Assembly: GCA_002782605.1 (NCBI GenBank)
Contig: PFIF01000284.1
Span: 1-8,361 of the forward strand
Source: Deltaproteobacteria bacterium CG_4_8_14_3_um_filter_43_13
Lineage (GTDB): Bacteria; Desulfobacterota; UBA8473
Direction: 5' to 3'
DNA length: 8,361 bases
Position 1 is the stretch's first letter; every line of letters starts with the position of its first letter. The translations under genes and the position numbers were made by a program. The notes beneath the pieces are model-generated. The model saw only the letters and a list, made by a program, of their open reading frames with translations, searched no databases and was not told where the DNA came from. Positions 1-6,285 of the stretch are shown in pieces.

Positions 1-56
1 ACGAGTTCATCAAGTCCTTGCTAAGCACAACATTTAAGAATGGAGGTGTGTTATGA
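1..56 (+). other. Possible 3' end of an upstream gene, frame undecided
   Basis: Two frames could carry the tail of a preceding gene. One ends in TGA at 54-56, overlapping the ATG at 53 in an ATGA arrangement (last residues KNGGVL). The other ends in TAA at 35-37 (last residues LAKHNI), five bases before the ribosome binding site of the next gene. Either would fit an operon continuing from upstream, for example other parts of the same ABC transporter, but too few codons are present to recognise a family. Confidence 0.25.
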
Positions 57-1264
57 GGAAGCATAGTCTTTTGATAACGGCAGCAATAGTGTTCTCACTT
101 TTGGTTCTTTTTATGAGTGCCCCCTCTTATGGTGGAGAAGTCAGGGGTGTAACTGACCAGACTATAACAATTGGGGCGGTATGTGATATGACCGGTCCAA
201 CTAATTCTACCATCGGTGCATTCGGTAATGCTGGGGGAATCAGAAATTGCTTTCGATATCTGAACGAAAAGGGTGGGATAAATGGGAGGCAGGTAAGGCT
301 GATCATCCACGATTGCGGCTTTACAATGCCCGGGGCCATGGCTGGCTTTAAAAAGTTTATCTATAAAGATAAGACATTTGCCATTTATCTTCCCGGGACT
401 GGACAGACCCGTGCTCTAGCTCCCCACATTCAGAAGGAAAAGGTTCCAACTATCACCGGAGGCCTGTCAGACACTGTGATTACCCCAGTCGAAGAGAAAC
501 GATACATATTCATCCCGTGCGCCAGCTATCAGGATCAGATTACGGTACTGGTAGACTATATAATGAAGGATCTAAAGGCTAAAGATCCGAGGGTAGCCAT
601 TGTTACCCTGGAAATTGAATACGGCAAGGTAGGCCTGGCTGCTGCCAAGAAAAGGCTGAAGCACTACGGCCTTGATCCGGTGGGCGTGGAGATCGTGCCC
701 TTAGGTGCTGTAGATTTCACTACTACGATACTCAATATTAATAGGGCAAGGGCTGACTATGTTATTGTCCATTTGGATTTAACAACCGCTGTCCCCTTTG
801 TTAGGGAGACGAAGAGGTACAAAATGGGTGCCAGGATGTTGGGAGACTATTATTCCTGTGATGAGGATATCGTTAAGGCGGCTGGTATTGCTGCAAAGGG
901 TTATATAGGCTCACATGCATTCAACTCCTGGTATGATGACACGCCAGCAATGCCGGAATTGAGGGACGTAACATTGAGATATGAACCCAGGGGGCCAAAA
1001 ACGCGAAACAGGTACTATGTCCAGGGATGGGTCGTGTCCCTGATCTTCGCTGAAGCAATGAAGAGGGCAGGCAAGAACCTAACACCTGAAAGGATGGTAG
1101 AAGCTATGGAAAGCTTAAGAGATTTTGATACCAATGGTTTATCAGGCTCCATCACCTATACTCCCACTAACCACAAGGGAGGAGAGTCTTGCAGGCTTTT
1201 CAAGGCCGATGTAGAAAAGGGTAGAATGGTCCCTATAAGTGGGTGGGTAAAGGTTGCAAAGTGA
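53..1264 (+). CDS. ABC transporter substrate-binding protein, branched-chain amino acid (LivJ / Peripla_BP_6) type
   Basis: This is a 403-residue exported binding protein that would capture a small solute outside the membrane for an ABC importer. Residues 1-28 form a signal peptide: MRKH, a hydrophobic core (about 6-22), then APSYGG as a likely signal peptidase I region; no lipobox Cys is seen. The mature part begins with the family hallmark ITIGAVCDMTGP (about 38-49), followed by YLNEKGGINGRQVRLIIHDC, typical of type I periplasmic-binding folds. Further family-like stretches are PTITGG and VAIVTLEIEYGKVG. The start is fixed by GGAGG at 42-46, six bases before ATG. No permease or ATPase gene is visible; they may lie upstream of the window. 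The gene is 43 bp upstream of an acyl-CoA mutase gene in the same direction, so the ligand is plausibly a carboxylic acid or amino acid fed to that pathway. Ligand identity cannot be read from sequence; family call is firm. Confidence 0.9.
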   Translation: MRKHSLLITAAIVFSLLVLFMSAPSYGGEVRGVTDQTITIGAVCDMTGPTNSTIGAFGNAGGIRNCFRYLNEKGGINGRQVRLIIHDCGFTMPGAMAGFKKFIYKDKTFAIYLPGTGQTRALAPHIQKEKVPTITGGLSDTVITPVEEKRYIFIPCASYQDQITVLVDYIMKDLKAKDPRVAIVTLEIEYGKVGLAAAKKRLKHYGLDPVGVEIVPLGAVDFTTTILNINRARADYVIVHLDLTTAVPFVRETKRYKMGARMLGDYYSCDEDIVKAAGIAAKGYIGSHAFNSWYDDTPAMPELRDVTLRYEPRGPKTRNRYYVQGWVVSLIFAEAMKRAGKNLTPERMVEAMESLRDFDTNGLSGSITYTPTNHKGGESCRLFKADVEKGRMVPISGWVKVAK

Positions 1265-1307
1265 AAGAATAGCAGGATGGTGAATTTTTACATGGAGGTA
1301 CAGAAAT

Positions 1308-2627
1308 ATGTTTGATAAAGATAAAATTGAGTTGCTAGCGGAAAAGCAAAAGGAATGGGAGGGAAAAAGGGAAAGAAAAGCCCTGGAAAAGCTGGGGGAG
1401 AGGCAGGATGTATTTGAGACCCATTCCCAGATACCTGTAAAACGCCTTTATACTCCTAAAGATATCGAAGACTTCGACTATGAAAGGGATACCGGATTTC
1501 CCGGCGATTATCCATTCACCAGGGGAATATATCCTGTAGGTTATCGAAGCCGGACGTGGCAGGCGAGGCAGGTATGTGGGTTTGGAACCCCTGAAGAGAC
1601 CAATGAGAGGCTCAAGTATCTTATTGAAATGGGAGAAACAGGTGTAACGGTAGTCTTCGATCTTCCTACAAACAACCATGCTATAGATTCCGATAACCCT
1701 CTGGCAGAAGGTCAGGTAGGGATGAACGGGTTGCCTGTGGATACATTGCAGGATATGGAAGACGCCTTTGATGGAATTGATATAGTCAAATACCCGGTTA
1801 CCCTTATTGCCAGGTGTCCTGTTATGTTGTTTATGTTAATTGCTGTGGCAGAAAAAAGGGGGATAGACCTTTCAAAATTGAGAGGTACGAGCCAGCTGGA
1901 TTTTCTGACCTCTTATGTTGCCAATAAGCAGGCAATATTTCCTGCCCCTAAGGAGGCATTCAGATATTTTGTCGATATTATAGAGTATCTTGCCAGGAAT
2001 ATGCCCAACTGGAACCCGATGGCCATAGGTGGTTATGCCCATCGTGATTCTGGGACAGATGCTGTGCAGGAGATGGCATTTATGCTTTCAGGGGCTATCA
2101 GTTATACCCAGGCATTTTTAGAAAGGGGGTTGAAGTTAGAGGAATTTGCCCCAAAGTTTACGTTTTTTATGGGATGCCATAATAATTTCTTTGAGGAGAT
2201 AGCCAAGTTCAGGGCAACGAGGAGACTGTGGGCAAAGATAATGAAGGAGCGTTTTGGAGCAAGGGACGCCAGGGCTATGCTTATGAGGCTTCATGTCCAG
2301 ACAGACGGGAACACCTTAACAGCAGAACAGGCATTGAACAACATTGCACGACGGGTAGCTATCCAGAGTCTGGCTTCTCTTCTGGGCGGTGTCAGCTCGC
2401 TGCATTCTGATTCTTACGATGAGGCTATATGCATACCTACAGAGGAGTCTGCCAGGATTTCCCTGAGGACTCAGCAGGTACTCCTTGAAGAAACAGGCGT
2501 TGCAGATACAATAGACCCTTTGGCCGGCTCTTACTATGTTGAGTGGTTGACCAACCAGTTAGAGGAGAGGGCTTCAAAATTGATAGAAAAGATTGATGCT
2601 ATGGGTGTGGTATGCCAGGAGCTATAG
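1308..2627 (+). CDS. Acyl-CoA mutase large subunit L1 (methylmalonyl-CoA mutase family), N-terminal part, frameshifted
   Basis: This encodes the substrate-binding TIM barrel of an adenosylcobalamin-dependent acyl-CoA mutase, which swaps a hydrogen with a neighbouring carbon group through radicals. GGAGG at 1294-1298 fixes the start. Family blocks in order: YPFTRGIYPVGYRSRTW (68-84), FDLPT (117-121), GTSQLDFL (193-200), GGYAHRDSG (241-249), FFEEIAKFRA (294-303), RRLWAKIMKERFGA (305-318), LGGVSSLHSDSYDEA (359-373) and TGVADTIDPLAGSYYVE (396-412). The frame is lost after AMG (431-433): a duplicated GT near 2606 makes the protein end in VVCQEL. Removing two bases gives AMGGMPGAIESG and joins the ORF ending at 3010, for about 566 residues, normal for a stand-alone large subunit. 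Aligned to Propionibacterium mutase, Tyr89 is Val89, Arg207 is Asn206, His244 is Ala244 (next residue His) and Asn366 is Asp368. Gln197, His328, Gln330 and Glu370 are kept. It is therefore probably not a methylmalonyl-CoA mutase. Confidence 0.88.
   Translation: MFDKDKIELLAEKQKEWEGKRERKALEKLGERQDVFETHSQIPVKRLYTPKDIEDFDYERDTGFPGDYPFTRGIYPVGYRSRTWQARQVCGFGTPEETNERLKYLIEMGETGVTVVFDLPTNNHAIDSDNPLAEGQVGMNGLPVDTLQDMEDAFDGIDIVKYPVTLIARCPVMLFMLIAVAEKRGIDLSKLRGTSQLDFLTSYVANKQAIFPAPKEAFRYFVDIIEYLARNMPNWNPMAIGGYAHRDSGTDAVQEMAFMLSGAISYTQAFLERGLKLEEFAPKFTFFMGCHNNFFEEIAKFRATRRLWAKIMKERFGARDARAMLMRLHVQTDGNTLTAEQALNNIARRVAIQSLASLLGGVSSLHSDSYDEAICIPTEESARISLRTQQVLLEETGVADTIDPLAGSYYVEWLTNQLEERASKLIEKIDAMGVVCQEL
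2604..2612 (+). other. Frameshift site in mutase L1 (GT dinucleotide duplication)
   Basis: The bases read GGTGTGGTA, where GGTGGTA would keep the frame. With the extra GT removed, the protein reads AMGGMPGAIESG, matching the family pattern and the EIDEMGGM found in the same place in the L2 paralogue. The shift is equivalent to -1 for a ribosome, but no X-XXY-YYZ slippery heptamer or obvious downstream stem is seen, so programmed frameshifting is unlikely. Confidence 0.8.
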
Positions 2628-3010
2628 AAAGTGGCTGGCTTCAGCATCAGATGGATAATTCGGTCAACCGGTACTGGGATGCCATAAGGAAAGGGGAAAG
2701 GACAGTTGTAGGCCTGAATAAATACAGGATTAAGGAGGAGATAAGGGTTAAGGCATTCAAAGTCGATCCGTCCTATGAGAAGAAACAGTTGGCAAGACTC
2801 AAAAAGGTGAAGGAAGAAAGGAACAATGAAAAGGTAAGGTCAAGTCTATCAAAGATTCAAGAATCAGTGAGAAACGGTAATAACGTTGTACCGCCGAGTA
2901 TTGAAGCTGTGAAGGCTTATGCTACTATTGAAGAGATTATGAATGCCCTCTTTGGGGATAAAGTGAGGGCATATCGGGAGGTTATCAGGGCCAGACACAG
3001 GCAGATATAG
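2612..3010 (+). CDS. Acyl-CoA mutase large subunit L1, C-terminal part, out of frame with the N-terminal part
   Basis: This frame holds the last 132 residues of the L1 large subunit, beginning MPGAIESGWLQHQMDNSVNRYW. It contains the family block ERTVVGLNKYR (about 29-39), a charged linker, and the helical end PPSIEAVKAYATIEEIMNALFG, all of which have counterparts in L2 (ERVIVGVNAF, PSIIEALKAYATVGEI). The ATG at 2612 is simply the Met of the GGMP motif and has no ribosome binding site, so separate translation is not expected. It should be read as the continuation of the gene starting at 1308, interrupted by the two-base insertion near 2606. There are no further stops or shifts here, so the break is either recent or a sequencing error. 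The gene ends 78 bp before the B12 subunit start. Confidence 0.82.
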   Translation: MPGAIESGWLQHQMDNSVNRYWDAIRKGERTVVGLNKYRIKEEIRVKAFKVDPSYEKKQLARLKKVKEERNNEKVRSSLSKIQESVRNGNNVVPPSIEAVKAYATIEEIMNALFGDKVRAYREVIRARHRQI

Positions 3011-3021
3011 TATTTTGGATT

Positions 3022-3066
3022 GCTGATTTCAGATTGCGGAATTTCATTTCGCATTCCGAAATCAGC
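3022..3066. repeat. Imperfect hairpin between L1 and the B12 subunit gene
   Basis: GCTGATTTC at 3022-3030 is the exact reverse complement of GAAATCAGC at 3058-3066. Inside, CGGAAT (3037-3042) can pair with ATTCCG (3053-3058). The hairpin fills most of the 78-bp gap and ends just before the ribosome binding site at 3074. It has no T-run, so it is not a classical terminator. It could be a dispersed palindromic filler or an mRNA processing or stabilising element. Confidence 0.6.
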
Positions 3067-3073
3067 CTGATTT

Positions 3074-3078
3074 GGAGG
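3074..3078 (+). promoter_or_regulatory. Ribosome binding site deciding the B12 subunit start
   Basis: GGAGG lies only one base before an ATG at 3080 but ten bases before a second in-frame ATG at 3089. Only the latter gives a workable spacing, so 3089 is preferred. It also gives the N-terminus MEKRKRILLAKPGLD, which is the usual family beginning. Confidence 0.7.
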
Positions 3079-3088
3079 AATGTTAGGT

Positions 3089-3472
3089 ATGGAAAAAAGG
3101 AAAAGGATATTGTTAGCTAAGCCTGGCCTGGATGCCCATGATATGGGCATAAAGCTGATAGCCAGGGCATTGAAGGACGCTGGCGCAGAAGTAGTATACG
3201 GGGGGATTTATGTAACGCCTGAAGAGATTACAAAGACTGCTCTGGAAGAGGACGTGGATATATTGGGTTTGAGTTTTCACTCGTCTACGCACCTGGTGGA
3301 GGCGACAAAGATAATGAAGCTTTTGAGAGAGAAGGATAGAGATGACTTGACTGTTGTTGTAGGTGGGTGTATACCTCTTGAAGACGTTTCTGACTTGAAG
3401 AAGATGGGTGTACGAGAGGTATTTGGATCCGGGAGCTCCCTGGATGATATTGTTGATTTTATGATACAATAA
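3089..3472 (+). CDS. Acyl-CoA mutase small subunit, cobalamin (B12)-binding
   Basis: This 127-residue Rossmann-like protein carries adenosylcobalamin for an acyl-CoA mutase whose catalytic barrel is on a separate chain. AKPGLDAHDMG (10-20) contains the DxHxxG motif: Asp15 and His17 (the lower cobalt ligand) and Lys11 match Asp608, His610 and Lys604 of Propionibacterium methylmalonyl-CoA mutase. GLSFHSSTHL (60-69) is the second loop; the usual SxL is SFH here, with Ser62 kept. VVVGGCIP (89-96) is the GG loop, and VFGSGSSLDDIVDFM closes the fold where FGPGT is common. Length equals that of known stand-alone small subunits. It sits between two large-subunit genes, the only B12-binding gene in view, so both may share it. 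No MeaB-type GTPase chaperone is in the window. Family assignment is very secure; the partner of choice is inferred. Confidence 0.93.
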   Translation: MEKRKRILLAKPGLDAHDMGIKLIARALKDAGAEVVYGGIYVTPEEITKTALEEDVDILGLSFHSSTHLVEATKIMKLLREKDRDDLTVVVGGCIPLEDVSDLKKMGVREVFGSGSSLDDIVDFMIQ

Positions 3473-3474
3473 GT

Positions 3475-3594
3475 GTAACTGTTCAGGTAGGCACAAAGGC
3501 ACAGAGCACCAAAGGCACAAAGTAGGAAGAAACAACAAAACGACTCTGCTCCGTTTTGCTTTGTGCGTTTGTATCTTTGTGCCTGAATAGTTAC
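3475..3594. repeat. Palindromic intergenic element built on GGCACAAAG units
   Basis: About 120 bp between S and L2 form a long imperfect inverted repeat. The tips GTAACTGTTCAGG (3475-3487) and CCTGAATAGTTAC (3582-3594) pair with one mismatch. Inside, GGCACAAAG occurs at 3490-3498 and 3514-3522, and the reverse complement CTTTGTGC at 3559-3566 and 3575-3582. At the centre, AAAACG and CGTTTT (3537-3556) can pair across a short loop. It starts three bases after the S stop codon. It has the look of a dispersed, MITE-like or REP-like element carrying no protein. The large transcript hairpin could lower or separate expression of L2 from S. Confidence 0.75.
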
Positions 3595-3609
3595 AAAATA
3601 AGTAGACCT

Positions 3610-3614
3610 GGAGG
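3610..3614 (+). promoter_or_regulatory. Ribosome binding site deciding the GTG start of L2
   Basis: GGAGG ends seven bases before the GTG at 3622. An ATG 66 bases further upstream (3556) is in frame, but it lies inside the palindromic repeat, has no ribosome binding site, and would add 22 residues with no family counterpart. Confidence 0.85.
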
Positions 3615-3621
3615 TAAAAAA

Positions 3622-5310
3622 GTGGCTGACTCGGTAAAGGCTGAAAAAAGAGAGGATACAAAGATAGATGGTTTGATGGAGGCATATTTCGAAAAGCCGA
3701 AGAGGTTGACTACATGGTCAGGATTTCCTATTAAAGATATTTATACCCCTGCTGATTTAGAAGGAATTGACTACGAAGGAAACATAGCCAATGCAGGAGA
3801 CTATCCCTTTACCAGGGGTATCCATTCGAATATGTACAGGGGCAGATACTGGACTATGCGCGAGGGTAGTGGATATGCCAGGGCAGCCGATACGAACAAA
3901 AGGCTTAAGTTTTTGGCGAGTCAGGGGGTTAGCGGTTTCAGCATCTTTCGAGATCTTCCAACCGTCTGGGGGATCGATGCAGACCACCCCATGGCTGAAG
4001 GAGAAGTTGGGCTGTCCGGGGTAAACCTCACATCATTGAAGGATATGGAAGGAGTCTTGGACGGTATAGCCCTTGATAAGGTTAGTGTAGCCCTTCTCTG
4101 TGCTTCATCCCTTGCCCCCGTTATATTTTCTCAGTACTTAGCAGTGGCAGAGAATAGAGGGATAGATATAGCAAAGTTAAGAGGGACCATCGCAAATGAT
4201 CCTTTACATTCGCGATATTGTTATGGTAAACCGAGCAATCCCATTGATCTAAGTGTGAAATTAGCAGTGGACATAATAGAGTTCTGTACAAAACACATGC
4301 CTCTTTGGAATACCAACTCAGTGAATGCCTATGATATGAGAGAGACCGGCATCAATGCGCCCGAGGAGATTGCCTTTGGATTTGGGATTGCAATGGAATA
4401 TATTAGAAAAGCTGTGGAACGCGGTTTGAATGTTGACGATTTTGCAAGTAGGATATCCTTCTATTTCTCGGCTGGTATGGATTTTCTTGAAGAGATAGCC
4501 AAACTCCGGGCTGCCAGGAGGTTATGGGCAAAGATTATGAAGGAGAGATTTGGAGCAAAGAAGCCTGGTTCCTGGAAATTCAGGTTCGGTGTTCATACCG
4601 CCGGCTCTTCCCTGGTGCCGCAACAGCCTTTGAACAATATTATACGGATTACTATTGAAGCCCTGGTTGCTATACTTGGTGGGGTACAATCTCTCCATTG
4701 CTGTTCTTACGATGAACCCATAGCTCTTCCTTCCGAAGAGTCTCAGCGTATAGCTTTGAGGACCCAACAGATTCTGGCTTACGAGACTGGAGTGGCAAAC
4801 ACCGCAGATCCATTGGGCGGGTCCTATTTTATAGAAAACCTCACGAATAAACTTGAGGAAGAGGCTGTAAAAATAATCAAGGAAATAGATGAGATGGGCG
4901 GAATGGCAGAGGCTATGAAGAAGGAGTGGGTAGATCAGAAAATAGACCAGGCTGCCCTTCAACTACAGAAGGAGATAGAGAATAAGGAGCGGGTTATAGT
5001 AGGTGTAAACGCCTTTACAACCGCTCCTGAGGATAAGACTCCAGGGGGTGTATACAGGATCCCGCCTGAAACAGAGAGGGAACAGATAGCCAATGTTAAA
5101 AGCCTTAAAGAGACTCGTGACCGAAAAAAGGTAAAAGAGACGATAAGGCGCTTGAGGGAAAAGGCTCAGATGGGAGAGGGAGAAAATCTTATCCCCTCCA
5201 TAATTGAAGCATTAAAGGCATACGCCACCGTGGGGGAGATTCAAGGGACTATACGAGCAGCCTATGGATTGACTTATGATCCCTTTGATATAATGAAGTC
5301 TCCGTATTGA
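3622..5310 (+). CDS. Acyl-CoA mutase large subunit paralogue L2, diverged active site
   Basis: This 562-residue protein of the methylmalonyl-CoA mutase large-subunit family starts at GTG. Family blocks: YPFTRGIHSNMYRGRYWTMR (61-80), GTIANDPL (188-195), NAYDMRETG (235-243), LEEIAKLRAARRLWAKIMKERFGA (289-312), LGGVQSLHCCSYDEP (352-366), DPLGGSYFIENLTNKLEEEA (396-415), EIDEMGGM (421-428) and VIVGVNAF (458-465). It is a tandem paralogue of L1; the RRLWAKIMKERFGA stretch is similar even at DNA level (around 2219-2261 and 4517-4559). By alignment with Propionibacterium mutase, Tyr89 is Gly82, Gln197 Ala191, Arg207 Tyr201, His244 Asp238, His328 Gly323, Gln330 His325 and Asn366 Cys361; Glu370 is kept (Glu365). 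Such loss recalls the non-catalytic beta chain of the actinobacterial heterodimeric mutase. It may therefore be a structural partner of L1, or an enzyme for an unusual substrate. The ORF is intact, arguing that it is maintained. Confidence 0.9.
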   Translation: MADSVKAEKREDTKIDGLMEAYFEKPKRLTTWSGFPIKDIYTPADLEGIDYEGNIANAGDYPFTRGIHSNMYRGRYWTMREGSGYARAADTNKRLKFLASQGVSGFSIFRDLPTVWGIDADHPMAEGEVGLSGVNLTSLKDMEGVLDGIALDKVSVALLCASSLAPVIFSQYLAVAENRGIDIAKLRGTIANDPLHSRYCYGKPSNPIDLSVKLAVDIIEFCTKHMPLWNTNSVNAYDMRETGINAPEEIAFGFGIAMEYIRKAVERGLNVDDFASRISFYFSAGMDFLEEIAKLRAARRLWAKIMKERFGAKKPGSWKFRFGVHTAGSSLVPQQPLNNIIRITIEALVAILGGVQSLHCCSYDEPIALPSEESQRIALRTQQILAYETGVANTADPLGGSYFIENLTNKLEEEAVKIIKEIDEMGGMAEAMKKEWVDQKIDQAALQLQKEIENKERVIVGVNAFTTAPEDKTPGGVYRIPPETEREQIANVKSLKETRDRKKVKETIRRLREKAQMGEGENLIPSIIEALKAYATVGEIQGTIRAAYGLTYDPFDIMKSPY

Positions 5311-5323
5311 TAATACCCCTAAA

Positions 5324-5351
5324 ACTGACCACTGACCACTGATCACTGATC
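5324..5351. repeat. Four-unit 7-bp tandem repeat
   Basis: ACTGACC occurs twice (5324-5337), then ACTGATC twice (5338-5351), followed by a partial ACTA. It occupies the gap between L2 and the acyl-CoA dehydrogenase gene, ending ten bases before the AGGAGG ribosome binding site. Units are too short, with no spacers, for CRISPR. Confidence 0.85.
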
Positions 5352-5373
5352 ACTATTCCAAGGAGGGTTCTTA

Positions 5374-6285
5374 ATGAGCCTTGAGTTTACCGAAGAGCAG
5401 AATATGTTGAGGGAAAGTGTTAAAAAGATGGCCAGGGAGAGGATTGCCCCCCGTGCAGCAGAGATTGATGTCACCGATGAATTCCCCTGGGATATGGTTG
5501 ATCTCCTTAGAGAACATGGAATTCTCAATATGGCGGTGCCTGAGGAGTACGGTGGTTCAGGCAGCGGTATTGTCACTTTATGTATAGCGGCAGAAGAGAT
5601 CGCGAGGGCATCCCTTTCTGTATCTACCATGTTTATGGTACAAACAATCGGTGGGATACTGGTTATGAAGGCGGGGGGCACCAAGGAGCAGAGAGACTGG
5701 TATTTTCCACAGATAATCGGTGACAAGAAACTGGGATGCCTTTCTGTAACAGAGCCAGAGGCTGGTTCAGATGCGGCTTCCATGAAAACCAGGGCAAAAT
5801 TAAACGGAAATAATTATATAGTGAATGGGACCAAGTGCTTTATATCTCTGGGTGGTGTGGCTGGCTTCTTTTCTCTATTCGCTGTGACAAACCCGGAGAA
5901 GAAACACAGTGGCATCTCTGCCTTTATAGTGGAGAAGGATACACCGGGATTTTCCATAGGCAAGCATGAGAATGAGATGGGGCAGAGGGGCACTGCAATG
6001 ACAGAACTCATATTTGAGGATGCTGTTGTCCCGGAGAAAAATCGTTTAGGTCCCGAAGGGAAAGGCTTTAATATTGTCGTAGGGGTATTCAATCAGGCCA
6101 GGGTGCTTATGGCTGTAGAGGCGGTGGGAGTAGCCCAGAGTGCCTTTGATTATTCCCTGAACTATGCAACAAGAGAGGATCTGCTTTGGAAAGCCCCTGA
6201 CCGAATTTCAGGGCATACAGTTCCAATTTGCCGATATGATTACACAGATAGAGGCAGCCAGGGGTATGGTATACAGGGCAGCTAG
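5374..6285 (+). CDS. Acyl-CoA dehydrogenase, N-terminal part, frameshifted
   Basis: This is an FAD enzyme that puts a trans double bond between C2 and C3 of an acyl-CoA and hands electrons to electron-transfer flavoprotein. AGGAGG at 5361-5366, seven bases before ATG, fixes the start. MSLEFTEEQNMLRESVKKMARERIAPRA begins the N-terminal helical domain; the flavin-loop signature LSVTEPEAGSDAAS spans 123-136; the beta domain includes YIVNGTKCFIS (148-158) and DTPGFSIGKHENEMGQRG; the C-terminal helical domain opens with QARVLMAVEAVGVAQSAFDYSLNYA (241-265). After Ala265 an extra A near 6168 changes the frame, and the tail to 6285 is out-of-frame sequence. Correcting it gives YAQERICFGKPL and a product of about 383 residues, the normal family length. 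It follows L2 by 63 bp and probably oxidises the mutase product or a downstream acyl-CoA. Whether it also decarboxylates, as glutaryl-CoA dehydrogenase does, cannot be judged. No electron-transfer flavoprotein genes are in view. Confidence 0.88.
   Translation: MSLEFTEEQNMLRESVKKMARERIAPRAAEIDVTDEFPWDMVDLLREHGILNMAVPEEYGGSGSGIVTLCIAAEEIARASLSVSTMFMVQTIGGILVMKAGGTKEQRDWYFPQIIGDKKLGCLSVTEPEAGSDAASMKTRAKLNGNNYIVNGTKCFISLGGVAGFFSLFAVTNPEKKHSGISAFIVEKDTPGFSIGKHENEMGQRGTAMTELIFEDAVVPEKNRLGPEGKGFNIVVGVFNQARVLMAVEAVGVAQSAFDYSLNYATREDLLWKAPDRISGHTVPICRYDYTDRGSQGYGIQGS
6164..6173 (+). other. Frameshift site in the acyl-CoA dehydrogenase (extra A)
   Basis: TATGCAACAAGAG would restore the family pattern YAxxRxxFG if one A at 6168/6169 were absent (TAT GCA CAA GAG AGG, YAQER). 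In the downstream frame a TGA at 6158-6160 lies just before, so the switch must occur after 6160. No known +1 slippery site is seen. Confidence 0.8.

Noticed and set aside
2228..2410. 60-residue + frame inside L1
   Set aside because: It is a shadow of the mutase gene in another frame, with no domain and no start signal.
2597..2627. Programmed -1 frameshifting as explanation of the L1 break
   Set aside because: No slippery heptamer or evident downstream stem, and the family does not use recoding; a duplicated GT is the simpler explanation.
1308..3010. Naming L1/S as canonical methylmalonyl-CoA mutase (mutA/mutB, mcm)
   Set aside because: The key recognition residues are replaced, and no epimerase or MeaB neighbour is seen, so only the family-level name is supported.
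3556..3621. In-frame upstream ATG extension of L2 (22 extra residues, Cys/Leu-rich)
   Set aside because: It lies within the palindromic repeat, has no ribosome binding site and no family counterpart; GTG at 3622 has an ideal GGAGG seven bases upstream.
3113..3685. 190-residue open frame on the - strand
   Set aside because: It is antisense to the clear B12 subunit gene, extends through the repeat, has low-complexity composition and no recognisable domain.
5324..5351. CRISPR-like array or B12 (cobalamin) riboswitch box because of repeated CCACTG
   Set aside because: The units are a 7-bp tandem without spacers, and no B12-box context or aptamer-sized leader precedes the mutase genes.
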